40,139 nucleotides of DNA. Source: Gloeocapsa sp. UFS-A4-WI-NPMV-4B04 (GTDB lineage Bacteria; Cyanobacteriota; Cyanobacteriia; Cyanobacteriales; Chroococcidiopsidaceae). The stretch spans positions 1-40,139 of the forward strand of contig JAHHHE010000022.1 in the NCBI GenBank assembly GCA_019359535.1. Reading direction: 5' to 3'. Every line of letters starts with the position of its first letter. The stretch's first letter is position 1. The notes beneath the pieces are model-generated. The model had not been told where the DNA came from. It saw nothing but the letters and a program-made list of their open reading frames with translations, and did no database searches. Of the stretch, positions 16,982 through 26,029 are shown piece by piece. The translations under genes were made by a program, and so were the position numbers.

Positions 16982-18619
16982 TCAATCAAACTGAGGCATT
17001 AACTGAAGAGTGCCTATTCCTAAATCTTCAGGTAAAAGTGCTCGCGCTTCAAACAAAGCCATCATGTCGCGTAACTGAGGATTTCCGCGCGTTGCTCCCA
17101 TTAGTCCTCTTGCAACGATCAAACCACAGTAACCTTTAGTATTTTTACACCGTTCATTCCACTTCTGACGCGCAGCAGCATGAACTGGATCGTCTTCTAA
17201 AAATTCACCAAACAAAAACATTTCGCCGTTGTTAGTCTGCAAAATTCCCAAGTCGTAGCGATCGCCTTCAAACGGATCAGCGCCTGAATTAAAGCAAATT
17301 CCTTTAAGTCCTTCGGCTGCTTGAATTTTCTCAATCACCGTTTTAGCTTTAGGGCGGGAAGTTTGAACCAAAATTACTGGTAATCCATCACCCTCCTGAG
17401 TCACTGGTGAGACTTGTTGATGTGTCACAGATTGGCGTAGGTACTCTACCATTTCCCAAGACACTACGCCCAAACTCAAGAAAGAGTCTTCTGGAATCAA
17501 ATCATCTCGCAATGACCGCAACATAGGCATCGCGTTGAACAAGTCGTCATCATTCTCGGCTTCATATCCTGTCATTTCCTCTAATTCTGCTGCCAAACTT
17601 GGCATTGTGCTGACAGTGACAGCAATTGGCGGCTGCTGCGTCTTTTGATCTGAGTGTGTCGGAATCGAATAGCGACGGCTCAGGTTTGGAAAATCTCTAC
17701 TTAATTGGCGACGGTGATCGCGAATAAAGCGATCAAGGGCTTCTAAGGCGATAAAAACCGCGATCGCTTCTTCCTCATAAAGCACAGAGCGCAGTCCTTC
17801 TAAGGGATGAATATTACCAAAAGACGGCTGAATTTCTGCTACTGGTAAATCTGCTAAATCAATAATTTCTTCATCTTCTTCGTCTTCTTCCTCTGTGCGC
17901 TCAAACGTCAAAAACAAACAATCTTGCTTTAAAAAAGCTTCTTCTAAGTGATCGGTTGATTCTTCGTCTGTCAAAACCGAGGCCCGAAACCGTTTAAGAG
18001 ATTCTTCTGAGCGATACAACAAAATCCCATACTCCATCCCCAACATTCCCATCACTGAGGCGTAAAGCGTATCAATATCGCTCTGGTTGATCTCAATTGA
18101 TAAAATTTGATGTTCTTCAATGAACTCCCAAGGAGCAGTTTGCCAAATCTCAAATGCCTTTTGTCTCAGTGGTTGTGCATACTGAGGAGGTAAATCGGGT
18201 GTGTGAGTATCAACTACTTCTTGAAAACCGCGATACAGTTCATCAATCAAAGGCAAATCTGGTACGTATTCAATTGCAATTTCTAGCTCTTGGAGAACTC
18301 CACGCAAGTAAAACTGAATTTCGCGATCGCGCACAACAATTTTTTGAGGACGAGCGGGCTTTGCAGGCCTATTCGGATGCTCCATTGCCCTTAGCAAAGT
18401 GCGAACAGTTGCTTCTGGACCACTGTCTGAGGGTACTACGTCCATTGCTCTGACCATTCCTTGCGAACCATCCACCCAGAGAATGCACTCCCCCTTGGCG
18501 TTTGAGTCTAGCTCGTGCGTTTGAGCTGACAATGGACGGCGATCGCCCTCCCAGACAGAAGGACTCTGATTTAATTGCTGCAATCTGCGACGGGTAGAGC
18601 GATTCAAAGACGTTGTCAT
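16982..18619 (-). CDS. conserved protein of unknown function (possibly DUF6930 type)
   Basis: A 545-residue soluble protein. The N-terminus (WEGDRRPLSAQ, GECILWVDGSQGMVRAMDVV, GPEATVRTLLRAMEHP) has the pattern of a cyanobacterial family where a DG-containing strand is followed by a proline-rich substitution site; the DUF6930 assignment is from memory and tentative. Middle parts include an acidic patch (EEEDEEDEEIIDLADL) and FIALEALDRFIRDHRRQLSR. The C-terminus has a DUF-like stretch with FNSGADPFEGDRYDLGILQT and LIVARGLMGATRGNPQLRDM. The ATG at 18619 is preferred over a TTG four codons upstream. No membrane segments. A strong terminator follows. Function unknown. Confidence 0.75.
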   Translation of the reverse strand: MTTSLNRSTRRRLQQLNQSPSVWEGDRRPLSAQTHELDSNAKGECILWVDGSQGMVRAMDVVPSDSGPEATVRTLLRAMEHPNRPAKPARPQKIVVRDREIQFYLRGVLQELEIAIEYVPDLPLIDELYRGFQEVVDTHTPDLPPQYAQPLRQKAFEIWQTAPWEFIEEHQILSIEINQSDIDTLYASVMGMLGMEYGILLYRSEESLKRFRASVLTDEESTDHLEEAFLKQDCLFLTFERTEEEDEEDEEIIDLADLPVAEIQPSFGNIHPLEGLRSVLYEEEAIAVFIALEALDRFIRDHRRQLSRDFPNLSRRYSIPTHSDQKTQQPPIAVTVSTMPSLAAELEEMTGYEAENDDDLFNAMPMLRSLRDDLIPEDSFLSLGVVSWEMVEYLRQSVTHQQVSPVTQEGDGLPVILVQTSRPKAKTVIEKIQAAEGLKGICFNSGADPFEGDRYDLGILQTNNGEMFLFGEFLEDDPVHAAARQKWNERCKNTKGYCGLIVARGLMGATRGNPQLRDMMALFEARALLPEDLGIGTLQLMPQFD

Positions 18620-18650
18620 AAACCAAGCCAATCATGAATTTGAAGCTATC

Positions 18651-18749
18651 AGCTTTCAGCTAATTAGCTTTCAGCTTTATTAAGGAAGTAGCGCGAAGGC
18701 AAGGGACAATTTGCTATTCTCTGTGGGCTGACCACTTTAGCTTTCAGCT
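18651..18749. repeat. three copies of AGCTTTCAGCT
   Basis: The 11-mer AGCTTTCAGCT occurs at 18651-18661, 18666-18676 and 18739-18749 in the spacer between the divergent 545-residue protein gene and the SufA/IscA gene. The copies are tandem or near-tandem and in one orientation. They could be regulator sites or simple dispersed repeats. Confidence 0.4.
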
Positions 18750-18910
18750 ACGCATCGGTTAACCCATCAATTCTAGGATAGAGAGCTTTGGGGTCATGAG
18801 TGAAGGTTTATTTGCAATTTCTAAAACTTACTACGCCCTAACTCGCTAAAATAGACGAAAAAGCTGCCATCAGTCTACGCTAAATTACATCAGGAGTCTT
18901 TAATAAGATC

Positions 18911-19267
18911 ATGACATCAACAACCCAAACTCAACAACGGGGCATTCAAGTAAGCGCGGCGGCTCTAGCGCACGTTAAAGGCTTAAGAGATAAACAAGGT
19001 AAAGACCTCTGCCTACGGGTAGGAGTGCGTCAGGGGGGCTGTTCTGGAATGTCTTACATGATGGATTTTGAAGATCCCAGTAAGATTGGCGAAAAAGATC
19101 AAGTTTTTGACTATGACGGTTTTCAAATTGTGAGCGATCCTAAGAGTCTCTTATATCTCTATGGTCTAATGCTTGACTATAGCGATGCCATGATCGGCGG
19201 TGGCTTTCAATTCACCAATCCTAATGCTTCCCAAACCTGCGGCTGTGGTAAGTCATTTGGCGTTTAA
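18911..19267 (+). CDS. SufA/IscA-type iron-sulfur cluster carrier
   Basis: A 118-residue A-type carrier of the HesB/IscA/SufA family, which binds iron or an Fe-S cluster and passes it to apoproteins. The three conserved cysteines are present: Cys44 in [14 protein letters not shown] and Cys110/Cys112 in TCGCGKSF. Family-typical [22 protein letters not shown] is also visible. Length is normal. The ATG at 18911 has AGGAGTC 13 or so bases upstream. A TPR protein follows at 19378 on the same strand. Whether it is the SufA or the IscA orthologue cannot be settled here. Confidence 0.95.
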   Translation: MTSTTQTQQRGIQVSAAALAHVKGLRDKQGKDLCLRVGVRQGGCSGMSYMMDFEDPSKIGEKDQVFDYDGFQIVSDPKSLLYLYGLMLDYSDAMIGGGFQFTNPNASQTCGCGKSFGV

Positions 19268-19307
19268 TTAAATACACGCAAGAGGCGAGAAGAATATAAA
19301 ATTATTT

Positions 19308-19362
19308 CCCCTGCTCCCCTGCTCCCCCGCTCCCCCGCTCCTCTGCTCCCCTGCTCCCCCTG
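19308..19362 (+). repeat. short tandem repeat, CTGCTCCC units
   Basis: About six near-identical eight-base units of CTGCTCCC/CCGCTCCC type in the gap between the Fe-S carrier and TPR genes. This is a short tandemly repeated repetitive sequence of the kind common in cyanobacterial spacers. It lies immediately upstream of the TPR gene start. Confidence 0.75.
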
Positions 19363-19377
19363 ACCCCATCTCTGACA

Positions 19378-19806
19378 ATGACACAAACGGTTGATTCCCT
19401 GTTTGGAACTGCCCTAGAACGCTATAAAGCTGGAGAAGCACCAGAAACTCTAATTCCGGTGTTTAAAGAGCTTTGCGATCGCGCTCCTAAAAGCAGCGCT
19501 GCTTGGGCCTGTTTAGCTTGGCTATATCTGTTAAACAATAAACCCACTCCAGCTTACAAAGCCGCGCAAAAAGCCGTTAAGTTACATCCCCAAGATGCAC
19601 AGGCAAGAGTTAATTTAGCCCTTGCGATGTTGGAAAGTGGTCAAACTGGTGTACGGGAACACATTGATATAGCTATGCAGCTGATCATGGTAGATTCAGA
19701 AATACGGGATGAAATTAAACAAAGTATCGAAGATGGTTTCAGTAGAAAACCAGACTGGAAAAGTATGCAGCGTGTTAAAAAATGGCTTTTTGAACCTGAA
19801 GCATGA
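19378..19806 (+). CDS. tetratricopeptide repeat protein
   Basis: A 142-residue soluble helical protein with about two to three TPR motifs, clearest in SSAAWACLAWLYLLNNKPTP and the next helix pair AYKAAQKAVKLHPQDAQARV with LALAMLESGQ. It ends in a region DIAMQLIMVDSEIRDEIKQS and a closing KSMQRVKKWLF. TPR domains bind protein partners; the partner is unknown. It follows the Fe-S carrier gene on the same strand after a short tandem repeat. Start is the ATG at 19378. Confidence 0.85.
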   Translation: MTQTVDSLFGTALERYKAGEAPETLIPVFKELCDRAPKSSAAWACLAWLYLLNNKPTPAYKAAQKAVKLHPQDAQARVNLALAMLESGQTGVREHIDIAMQLIMVDSEIRDEIKQSIEDGFSRKPDWKSMQRVKKWLFEPEA

Positions 19807-19858
19807 TGAATTATAAATAATCAGTTCATCATAAATTTAGAATTCAAAACTTACTTTT

Positions 19859-20110
19859 ATGAAAGATAAAATTCTTGGTTGGATAAATTCCGCTTTAGTA
19901 GCAGATTTTTTCCTGGTTGTATTTGGCTTTCTCTGGCTAGGAGTCGCGGTTCTAGGTCGGACAATTCATGTGCCACTTGGTTTAGATATTTGGCATCGAC
20001 TGTGGCAACCATTATTTGGCCCAGCGATCGGTATTCTAATGAGCGGTACAATTATCAGTGGGGTAGCTGGTTGGATTAATAAACGGCTAAATTCACAACA
20101 GTTAAATTGA
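19859..20110 (+). CDS. small membrane protein, unknown function
   Basis: An 83-residue protein with two clear membrane segments: residues about 14-32 (ALVADFFLVVFGFLWLGVA) and 52-71 (LFGPAIGILMSGTIISGVAG). Between them is a short loop with LGLDIWHRLWQP. The N-terminus is basic and amphipathic. It starts 52 bp after the TPR gene and may be part of its transcript. No family is recognised with confidence, but the composition and codon use are those of a real gene. Confidence 0.7.
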   Translation: MKDKILGWINSALVADFFLVVFGFLWLGVAVLGRTIHVPLGLDIWHRLWQPLFGPAIGILMSGTIISGVAGWINKRLNSQQLN

Positions 20111-20240
20111 CAACGAGGTTAGGGGTTAAGATGTCCCCTGCTTCCTGATTCAACAGAATCAAGAGTGAGTAGTAAACAGGAGAAAGTGGATTTTTCTACT
20201 CAATTATTACTCACTACGCCTTTTGAACGCTTGACACGGT

Positions 20241-21158
20241 TCATAAAATTTCTTCCAAGGCTTGTTTCACAGTGGGATATTGATAGTTAAAACCCGAGGC
20301 TAAAGTGCGCTTCGGTAGAACCTGTTGACCCTCTAAAACTACCATCGCCCCATCACCTAAAAGGGCTTCTAAGGCAAGTGCAGGGACTGGTAGCCAGGAA
20401 GGACGATTCATGACTTGTCCCATCGTGTCGGCTAGTTCAGTCATGCGGACGGGGTTGGGAGCGGTGGCATTTAGAACGCCCTCAATGTCCGATCGCGTTA
20501 AAGCTTGAATAATTAGGTTAACTAAGTCTTCGCGGTGAATCCAAGAAAACCACTGACGGCCGCTACCGATAGGGCCACCTGCGAAGAGTTTAAACGGAGT
20601 AATCATTTTAGCGATCGCTCCTCCCATTCCTAAAACAATTCCCAATCGCAGAATTACCAGGCGCACACCTAATTGAGTCACTTTTTGGGCCTCTGCTTCC
20701 CAGTCAAGACATACTTGAGCAAGAAAATCCTCACCCGGCTTGCTTGCTTCATCAAAAGTAGCCGTTTCACTTGTGCCGTAGTAGCCAATTGCTGAAGCAT
20801 TTACTAATACTTTTGGTTTAGGGTTAGCAAGAGCTATAGCTTCCACAATTTTTTGTGTACCTAGCTTGCGACTATTGAGAATTTCCTGCTTGCGTTCTGG
20901 TGTCCAGCGTCCATCTGCAATCGGTTCTCCTGCCAAATTGACTACGCCATCACAAGAAGCGATCGCTTGTTGCCAAGAACCTGATTGTGTCGGTGTATAA
21001 GCAATTACTTCCACATTAGGAAAAGTTGAGTCAGGAAAAACATTTTGAGCAGCAGCCAAATTACGAGTTAAAACAACTACCTGGTTGCCCTCAGTATGTA
21101 ATTTCTCTACCAAGCGGCTACCTACAAAACCGCTAGCTCCCGTTATTGCTACTTTCAT
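20241..21158 (-). CDS. TIGR01777 family NAD(P)-dependent epimerase
   Basis: A 305-residue extended short-chain dehydrogenase of the TIGR01777 (YfcH-like) family. Seen: the NAD(P) loop ITGASGFVGSRLVEKL, VVNLAGEPIADGRWTPERK, the Ser/Tyr region NASAIGYYG, FLAQVCLDWEAEAQ, RLGIVLGMGGAIAKM, and the conserved WFSWIHREDLV. The plant relative GC1 and its Synechocystis homologue have been linked to plastid or cell division (described as SulA-like), but the enzyme substrate is unknown. It is a single gene, convergent with the small membrane protein gene. Confidence 0.92.
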   Translation of the reverse strand: MKVAITGASGFVGSRLVEKLHTEGNQVVVLTRNLAAAQNVFPDSTFPNVEVIAYTPTQSGSWQQAIASCDGVVNLAGEPIADGRWTPERKQEILNSRKLGTQKIVEAIALANPKPKVLVNASAIGYYGTSETATFDEASKPGEDFLAQVCLDWEAEAQKVTQLGVRLVILRLGIVLGMGGAIAKMITPFKLFAGGPIGSGRQWFSWIHREDLVNLIIQALTRSDIEGVLNATAPNPVRMTELADTMGQVMNRPSWLPVPALALEALLGDGAMVVLEGQQVLPKRTLASGFNYQYPTVKQALEEIL

Positions 21159-21533
21159 TTAAACTGACCTCACGATAAGCGCTTAAGTTAAAAATTTTGC
21201 CAGACTTACCATAGAGCTTTTTGCCTCAACTGCCAACACAAAAAGGATCTCATAATTAACTTGAATATACCTAGAGCGATCGCGCTCGAATAATTTTCTT
21301 AATTTATTGCTAAGAGTGCGATCGCCAACATTCAACCATCTACGCCTGAGCTACTACACCCTAGTAATAATTAAAACTTCCCGCACTTACAATTAAAATT
21401 GTTACATTTATTAAAGATATGTCCAGCGAAGGATTAACCTTTATTGCAAAGTTAGAACATCGCAAAAATAGCGTGATAACTTCTAATGTGGACAAACGGC
21501 GCAAGCTTACTAAGATAAGGAGAACACCCCGCA
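21159..21533. other. 375 bp intergenic region
   Basis: Divergent upstream region of the TIGR01777 gene and the small plus-strand gene at 21534. It contains two HIP1-type palindromes (near 21278 and 21319) and a dyad ACAATT-AA-AATTGT at 21389-21402 that could be a regulator site. No coding frame is credible. Confidence 0.4.
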
Positions 21534-21731
21534 ATGCCATCAAAGGGACTACCAAGCGAAGTAGCTCGTGAAGACTTCAGCGAGTACGTTGCCCATCTTC
21601 AGCTTCATATGACCCTACAAGCTCGAAATCTGGTTCCTAGTCTGGGCAAAACTGGAGTAGATAGCCGTGAACACCTGCTTCATCAAACCCAAGCAACGTT
21701 TGAAAAGCTAGTTTCTCGCCAAGTACTTTAG
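21534..21731 (+). CDS. small conserved-looking protein, unknown function
   Basis: A 65-residue soluble protein (PSEVAREDFSEYVAHLQLHM, TLQARNLVPSLGKTGVDSRE, HQTQATFEKLVSRQVL) with amphipathic helical character. The ATG at 21534 is preceded by a good ribosome binding site AAGGAG at 21517-21522. That, the protein-like composition and its isolation support a real gene. It stands between the TIGR01777 gene and the GNAT gene. No domain is recognised. Confidence 0.7.
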   Translation: MPSKGLPSEVAREDFSEYVAHLQLHMTLQARNLVPSLGKTGVDSREHLLHQTQATFEKLVSRQVL

Positions 21732-22020
21732 CTGACTTATCAGCAGGGAGTATGCTAAAAAATTTAAAACTTGCGCTTTCTCCCTTAAATTTAAAATTAA
21801 AATTAAAACAGACTTTGTTGGCTTATACACAATAATGTTGCCGCAAGGTCTGTTAGTTTATTGATTGTAAACAAGCAATATCCAGCACAATTTGTTCTTT
21901 GAGTGCTTAAACTGCGCTCAATCATTCTTTTGAAGCAACGGCGATCAGTGGAAAGCCGTTAAAATAATGGCAGCAGTATCTTTCTCTGTTACATCAGGCT
22001 AAATAACAGCCAGACGAACC

Positions 22021-23292
22021 ATGACTTCAGTGCTTCCCCAAAATCAAAACGTTGTCATCCGACCAGTCCAATACCGGGATTTGGAAGGAATTGAACGACT
22101 TTCTGTCGAGTCGTGTGAGGCGGAAATTGCCGCTACAGACATCCAAAAGCAGCTGCAATTGCTTCGTCACTGGTATGGGCTGCTCAAATTTTTCAGCCTC
22201 TTCCCCAACCCGTTCCAGTACCGTTTTTGTACTTATGTAGCAGAGCAGTACCGCCAAGTTCTAGGCATGATCCAGGTATCGCCGTTTAACCGGACACGCA
22301 GCACTTGGAAAGTAGAGCGCGTAGCAGTTGAGGCTAAAGCCCGCGCTCAAGGTATTGGCTCTCAACTTTTGCGTCATTGCTTTGAAGCAATCGGAGAAGC
22401 TCGTACTTGGTTACTAGAAGTCAACGTGAATGACAAAGAAGCGCTGGCTCTCTACCGCCAAAACGGATTTCAAACACTAGCTCAACTGACTTATTGGGAA
22501 ATTCAACCTCAATTGCTTCAAGAATTGGCAACAGGCGAACCAGATTTGCCTAACCTACTGCCTGTAAGTAATGCGGATGCCCAGCTATTATATCAGCTAG
22601 ATACAGCATCTATGCCTCCTTTGGTGCGTCAGGTTTTTGACCGCGATACCCATGACTTCAAAACAAATTTATTTAGTGCTTTAATCCAAGGGTTGAAGCA
22701 GTGGAGAACGAAAACAGAGGTAGTAAGTGGTTATGTCTTTGAAACCCAACGCAAAGCAGCGATTGGCTATTTTCAGGTAAGACTCTACCGCAATGGACAA
22801 AAGCCCCATGTAGCAACGCTGACAGTTCACCCTGCTTATACTTGGTTGTACCCAGAACTACTATCTCAACTAGCTCGACTTGCTCAAGATTTGCCACCTC
22901 AAGCGTTGCAACTAGCCTCAGCAGACTACCAACCAGAGCGAGAAGAGTATTTAAAGCAAATTGGGGCTGATCGAATTGAACACACCCTGCTGATGTCTCG
23001 CTCTGTATACCATAAGTTGCGGGAATCTAAATTTGTGTCTTTAGAAGGACTCCAGTGGTCAGAGGTGTTGCAGAGTCTTCAGCCTGGCCGCAAACCAGTA
23101 CCAGGGGGAATGTCTTGGCTACATCAAAAGCAGCAGTCGTTAGAGTCAGTATTCCAAATTAATTCATCTTATTCAATATCAGGGCAGCTAAATTCTTTGT
23201 CAGAACCTGCTGTTCACTTAGATAACAGTTTCTTAGAAGTATCACCGCAGTCTCAGCTAGCAGATCCACAGCAGGAGAAGCCTTGTGGTTGA
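22021..23292 (+). CDS. GNAT family N-acetyltransferase
   Basis: A 423-residue protein with a GNAT fold in the N-terminal 170 residues: IRPVQYRDLEGIERL at the start, the acetyl-CoA pyrophosphate loop VEAKARAQGIGSQLLRHCF, and the closing LEVNVNDKEALALYRQNGF. The second half resembles a degenerate second GNAT unit (GYFQVRLYRNGQKPHVATLT, then LASADYQPEREEYLKQIG). The C-terminal 60 residues are low-complexity. The acceptor is unknown. Its stop overlaps the GTG start of ruvX by 8 bases, so the two are translationally coupled. Confidence 0.88.
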   Translation: MTSVLPQNQNVVIRPVQYRDLEGIERLSVESCEAEIAATDIQKQLQLLRHWYGLLKFFSLFPNPFQYRFCTYVAEQYRQVLGMIQVSPFNRTRSTWKVERVAVEAKARAQGIGSQLLRHCFEAIGEARTWLLEVNVNDKEALALYRQNGFQTLAQLTYWEIQPQLLQELATGEPDLPNLLPVSNADAQLLYQLDTASMPPLVRQVFDRDTHDFKTNLFSALIQGLKQWRTKTEVVSGYVFETQRKAAIGYFQVRLYRNGQKPHVATLTVHPAYTWLYPELLSQLARLAQDLPPQALQLASADYQPEREEYLKQIGADRIEHTLLMSRSVYHKLRESKFVSLEGLQWSEVLQSLQPGRKPVPGGMSWLHQKQQSLESVFQINSSYSISGQLNSLSEPAVHLDNSFLEVSPQSQLADPQQEKPCG

Positions 23293-23842
23293 AATAGAGC
23301 AGGGGAGAATACAAACAGGTCATCTGGATGTACATTCACCTTTGCAACCCCACAGTCCCACTTCTGGGGTCAGTAAGAGCAGTAAACCAAGCCAGTTGAT
23401 CTCAGCTTTGGGATTAGATATTGGCAGAAAGCGGATTGGTGTGGCGGGGTGTGACGGCACTGGTCTGATTGCTACTGGTTTAATGACTATAGAGTGCAAA
23501 TCATTTGATGGTGTTGTGGCGCAACTTCAGAGTATTGTGCGAGAGCGTCAAGTTCAAGTTCTCGTTGTAGGTTTACCTTATACGATGGCTGGTGCTGTGG
23601 GCTTTCAAGCTCGTCAAGTACAAAAATTTGCTCCAAGACTAGCTAAGGCGTTGAACCTACCTTTAGAGTATGTGGATGAGCGGCTAACTTCGTTTCAGGC
23701 TGAACAACTAATGCAAGCCGAGAACATTTCGCCGTCACGTAACAAAGGTCTGATTGATAGAAAGGCAGCATCCCTGATTTTGCAACAATGGTTAGATGAA
23801 CGCCGTCAGAGAATTAAACAAAGTAGGGAAAAGATTGAATAA
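23285..23842 (+). CDS. ruvX: Holliday junction resolvase-like / pre-16S rRNA nuclease RuvX
   Basis: YqgF/RuvX family RNase H-like nuclease, implicated in 16S rRNA 5' maturation. The family core begins at about residue 41 with SALGLDIGRKRIGVAGCD (first catalytic Asp), continues with VLVVGLPYTMAGAVGFQA and EYVDERLTSFQAEQLM (catalytic Glu), and ends with GLIDRKAASLILQQWL (catalytic Asp). The 40-residue N-terminal extension, rich in Gln, Ser and Pro, is not part of the fold; it is set by the GTG start at 23285 that overlaps the GNAT gene. A later internal start (for example TTG near residue 38) would give the usual 145 residues. Confidence 0.93.
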   Translation: MVEIEQGRIQTGHLDVHSPLQPHSPTSGVSKSSKPSQLISALGLDIGRKRIGVAGCDGTGLIATGLMTIECKSFDGVVAQLQSIVRERQVQVLVVGLPYTMAGAVGFQARQVQKFAPRLAKALNLPLEYVDERLTSFQAEQLMQAENISPSRNKGLIDRKAASLILQQWLDERRQRIKQSREKIE

Positions 23843-24126
23843 GCTACGCTAGACGTTTCAACATTAGAATGAGCAACGTGGATTGTAGAGAAATATACTT
23901 CTTTTATCCCCCTGTCTAGCTTTTTTGCAGTCAAAGTACATAGGCTTTGACCTAATAGGTAATAGCTACTGACAACAGCATGATATCCTGAAGTCTAACA
24001 GACAGCGCCCAATAACGGGCGATCGCGCAAGGATATAAACTAAACGCGATTGTGCTGGGTGTTGAGCCGTGATCCGAGTAAACGGTTAACTTCTGCTTTT
24101 TAGTAATTTGATAGTCCCCATCGGTT

Positions 24127-24699
24127 ATGTTTTCATCCGAATCTCCTGAAGAAAATGAACATTCCCACGCCGCTTCCGTCACATTGACGGATGAAGCTGG
24201 GCGATCGCTCCCCTGCTACAAAGAGCGATCGCTCTTTGTAGAGGATCAAGAGTACGTCTTACTCCTTCCAGTTGACGCGGCAATCGAAATTTTCGCTTGG
24301 CAGGCCGACGGCGAAGAGGAGGAAGCAATTCCTGTAGAAGATGACGAGACTATTGATCAAATCTTTACTACCGCCGAAGCTGTACTCGCTGAACAGAACC
24401 TAATCTTGAAGCGCACTGCTTTTGTGCTGACAGTTGCTGGCGAACTACCCGCAGTTGATGAAACCGAACTGTTTACTCTAGAAATTGAGGAAGAGGGAGC
24501 TGACTTAGATCCAGAGCAATTACAGTTATTGGCAAGTTTTTACCACGAGGAGCAGGAGTACGCAATTTACACGCCTCTTGATCCACTAATGTTTTTTGCG
24601 CGGATAAATGCAGTGAATCATCCTGAATTACTTTCTCCAGAAGAATTCCGCAAATTGCAACCACTATTAGAGGAGCAGCTATTTGATGAACTTGAATAG
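24127..24699 (+). CDS. DUF3727 domain protein
   Basis: A 190-residue, very acidic soluble protein matching the cyanobacterial DUF3727 family: VTLTDEAGRSLPCYKERSLF, VEDQEYVLLLPVDAAIEIFA, a central acidic linker, and a repeat-like second part SFYHEEQEYAIYTPLDPLMF. The two halves look like tandem copies of a small strand-rich unit (DQEYVLLLPVD and EQEYAIYTPLD). The gene contains a 26-base perfect palindrome at 24216-24241. It precedes mltG, a gene order I recall as common in cyanobacteria. Function unknown. Confidence 0.85.
   Translation: MFSSESPEENEHSHAASVTLTDEAGRSLPCYKERSLFVEDQEYVLLLPVDAAIEIFAWQADGEEEEAIPVEDDETIDQIFTTAEAVLAEQNLILKRTAFVLTVAGELPAVDETELFTLEIEEEGADLDPEQLQLLASFYHEEQEYAIYTPLDPLMFFARINAVNHPELLSPEEFRKLQPLLEEQLFDELE
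24216..24241. repeat. 26-base perfect palindrome centred on HIP1
   Basis: Thirteen-base arms CTACAAAGAGCGA/TCGCTCTTTGTAG meet at the centre of a GCGATCGC octamer, inside the DUF3727 reading frame (residues about 31-39, CYKERSLFV). A second HIP1 lies 22 bp upstream. The bases fit the protein reading frame, so the palindrome is tolerated by or inserted in coding sequence. Confidence 0.9.
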
Positions 24700-24936
24700 G
24701 ATTTAAGAATGCTGTTTTTCTGGGGAAACTTACCTCAAAAATAACAGCAAGCGAGTCTAAGGTGGTAACTGGCGAGTAGAAGCACATCTTTAAAACAAGA
24801 GATGTTCAAAACTTTCTTTTTTCTCGTTACTCGCCGCTTCTGCAAAGAGGGCTTTAAACTCAAAAATTTGCTCTTTTTTCTCGCCACCTTAGTAACCACT
24901 ACCAATCGAAAGTAGTTGTTTACGGCAGCTAAGACA

Positions 24937-26025
24937 ATGGGGCAAAAAATTTTTAGACGTTTGTTAGTAGTAGGCTTGCCTATAACGCTAGGACTGTGCG
25001 CTTGGGCAGGCTCGTCTTGGTGGAATTCAGTGAGTGGGCCATCTGAATTAACAGTGTCTTCTAGGGCTAATGACGTAGAAGACGCTAAAACAATCCAATT
25101 CCAAATTCCGCCGGGTACAGCAGCACAAACAATTGGGCGAAATTTGGAAGCAGCTGGTTTGATTCGCTCGGCTATTGCATGGGATTTGTGGGCGCGGTGG
25201 TTGCAGTTGCAAGACTCCAAAGGCGGCTTCAAAGCAGGTAATTACCAATTATCACCTAATCAGCCCCTCGAAGCGATCGCTGCTAAAATTTGGCGCGGTC
25301 AGGTGATGCAGCGTAGTTTCACTATTCCTGAAGGCTGGTCTTTACAGCAGATGGCAACTTATTTTGAAGAACAAGGGTTTTTCCCCGCTACAGATTTTTT
25401 AGCAGCAGCAAGCAAAATTAACCGCGAACAGAATCCTTGGCTACCTGCTGATTTGCCTCACCTTGAAGGCTTTTTATACCCAGATACCTACCAGCTCAAC
25501 GGCGATCAAATTACACCGACCGCCGTTGTTCAACAAATGCTCAATCAATTCCAGCAAGTAGCTTTGCCCGTGTACCAACAAGCTCAGAACAAAACCGATC
25601 TCAGCTTGCTCCAGTGGGTAACTCTTGCCAGTATTGTAGAAAAAGAGGCTGTTGTGCCACAAGAGCGATCGCGCATTGCTGGCGTATTTACATCTCGGTT
25701 GCGCCAAGGGTGGACTTTAGGCTCCGATCCTACAGTAGAGTATGCGCTTGGTATCCGTCAGACAGCCGATCAACCCCTGACGTTTGACCAAGTAAAAATT
25801 GCGTCTCCTTACAATACCTACATTAACCCTGGATTACCACCCACTCCGATTGCTAGTCCCGGATTGGCAAGTTTAAAAGCGACGCTTTACCCAGAAAACA
25901 CTCCTTACCTGTATTTTGTGGCTCGGTATGATGGTACTCATGTCTTTAGTCGTACTTTAGCTGAACACGAAGCGGCCCAAGCCGCTATCCGTAAACAGCA
26001 GTCAAGGACTTTAAGAAGTGAGTAG
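24937..26025 (+). CDS. mltG: endolytic murein transglycosylase MltG
   Basis: YceG/MltG family membrane-anchored lytic transglycosylase that cuts nascent peptidoglycan glycan strands. The 362-residue protein has one N-terminal membrane segment (LLVVGLPITLGLCAW), a LysM-like N-terminal domain with FQIPPGTAAQTIGRNLEAAG and FTIPEGWSLQQMATYF, and the catalytic domain with LEGFLYPDTYQL (catalytic Glu), WVTLASIVEKEAV and SPYNTYINPGLPPTPIASPG. The ATG at 24937 is chosen over a TTG seven codons upstream. It lies between DUF3727 and the YqeG gene on the same strand. Confidence 0.95.
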   Translation: MGQKIFRRLLVVGLPITLGLCAWAGSSWWNSVSGPSELTVSSRANDVEDAKTIQFQIPPGTAAQTIGRNLEAAGLIRSAIAWDLWARWLQLQDSKGGFKAGNYQLSPNQPLEAIAAKIWRGQVMQRSFTIPEGWSLQQMATYFEEQGFFPATDFLAAASKINREQNPWLPADLPHLEGFLYPDTYQLNGDQITPTAVVQQMLNQFQQVALPVYQQAQNKTDLSLLQWVTLASIVEKEAVVPQERSRIAGVFTSRLRQGWTLGSDPTVEYALGIRQTADQPLTFDQVKIASPYNTYINPGLPPTPIASPGLASLKATLYPENTPYLYFVARYDGTHVFSRTLAEHEAAQAAIRKQQSRTLRSE

Positions 26026-26029
26026 TGAG

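Noticed and set aside
23952..24182. 76-residue minus-strand protein upstream of DUF3727
   Set aside because: Overlaps the start of the DUF3727 gene and has no family signal or ribosome site.
24757..24892. Large hairpin CTAAGGTGG/CCACCTTAG before mltG as a riboswitch
   Set aside because: Arms are nine bases with a 118-base interior lacking any conserved riboswitch core that I recognise.
24735..25232. 165-residue minus-strand protein
   Set aside because: Antisense to mltG over most of its length; mltG is unambiguous.
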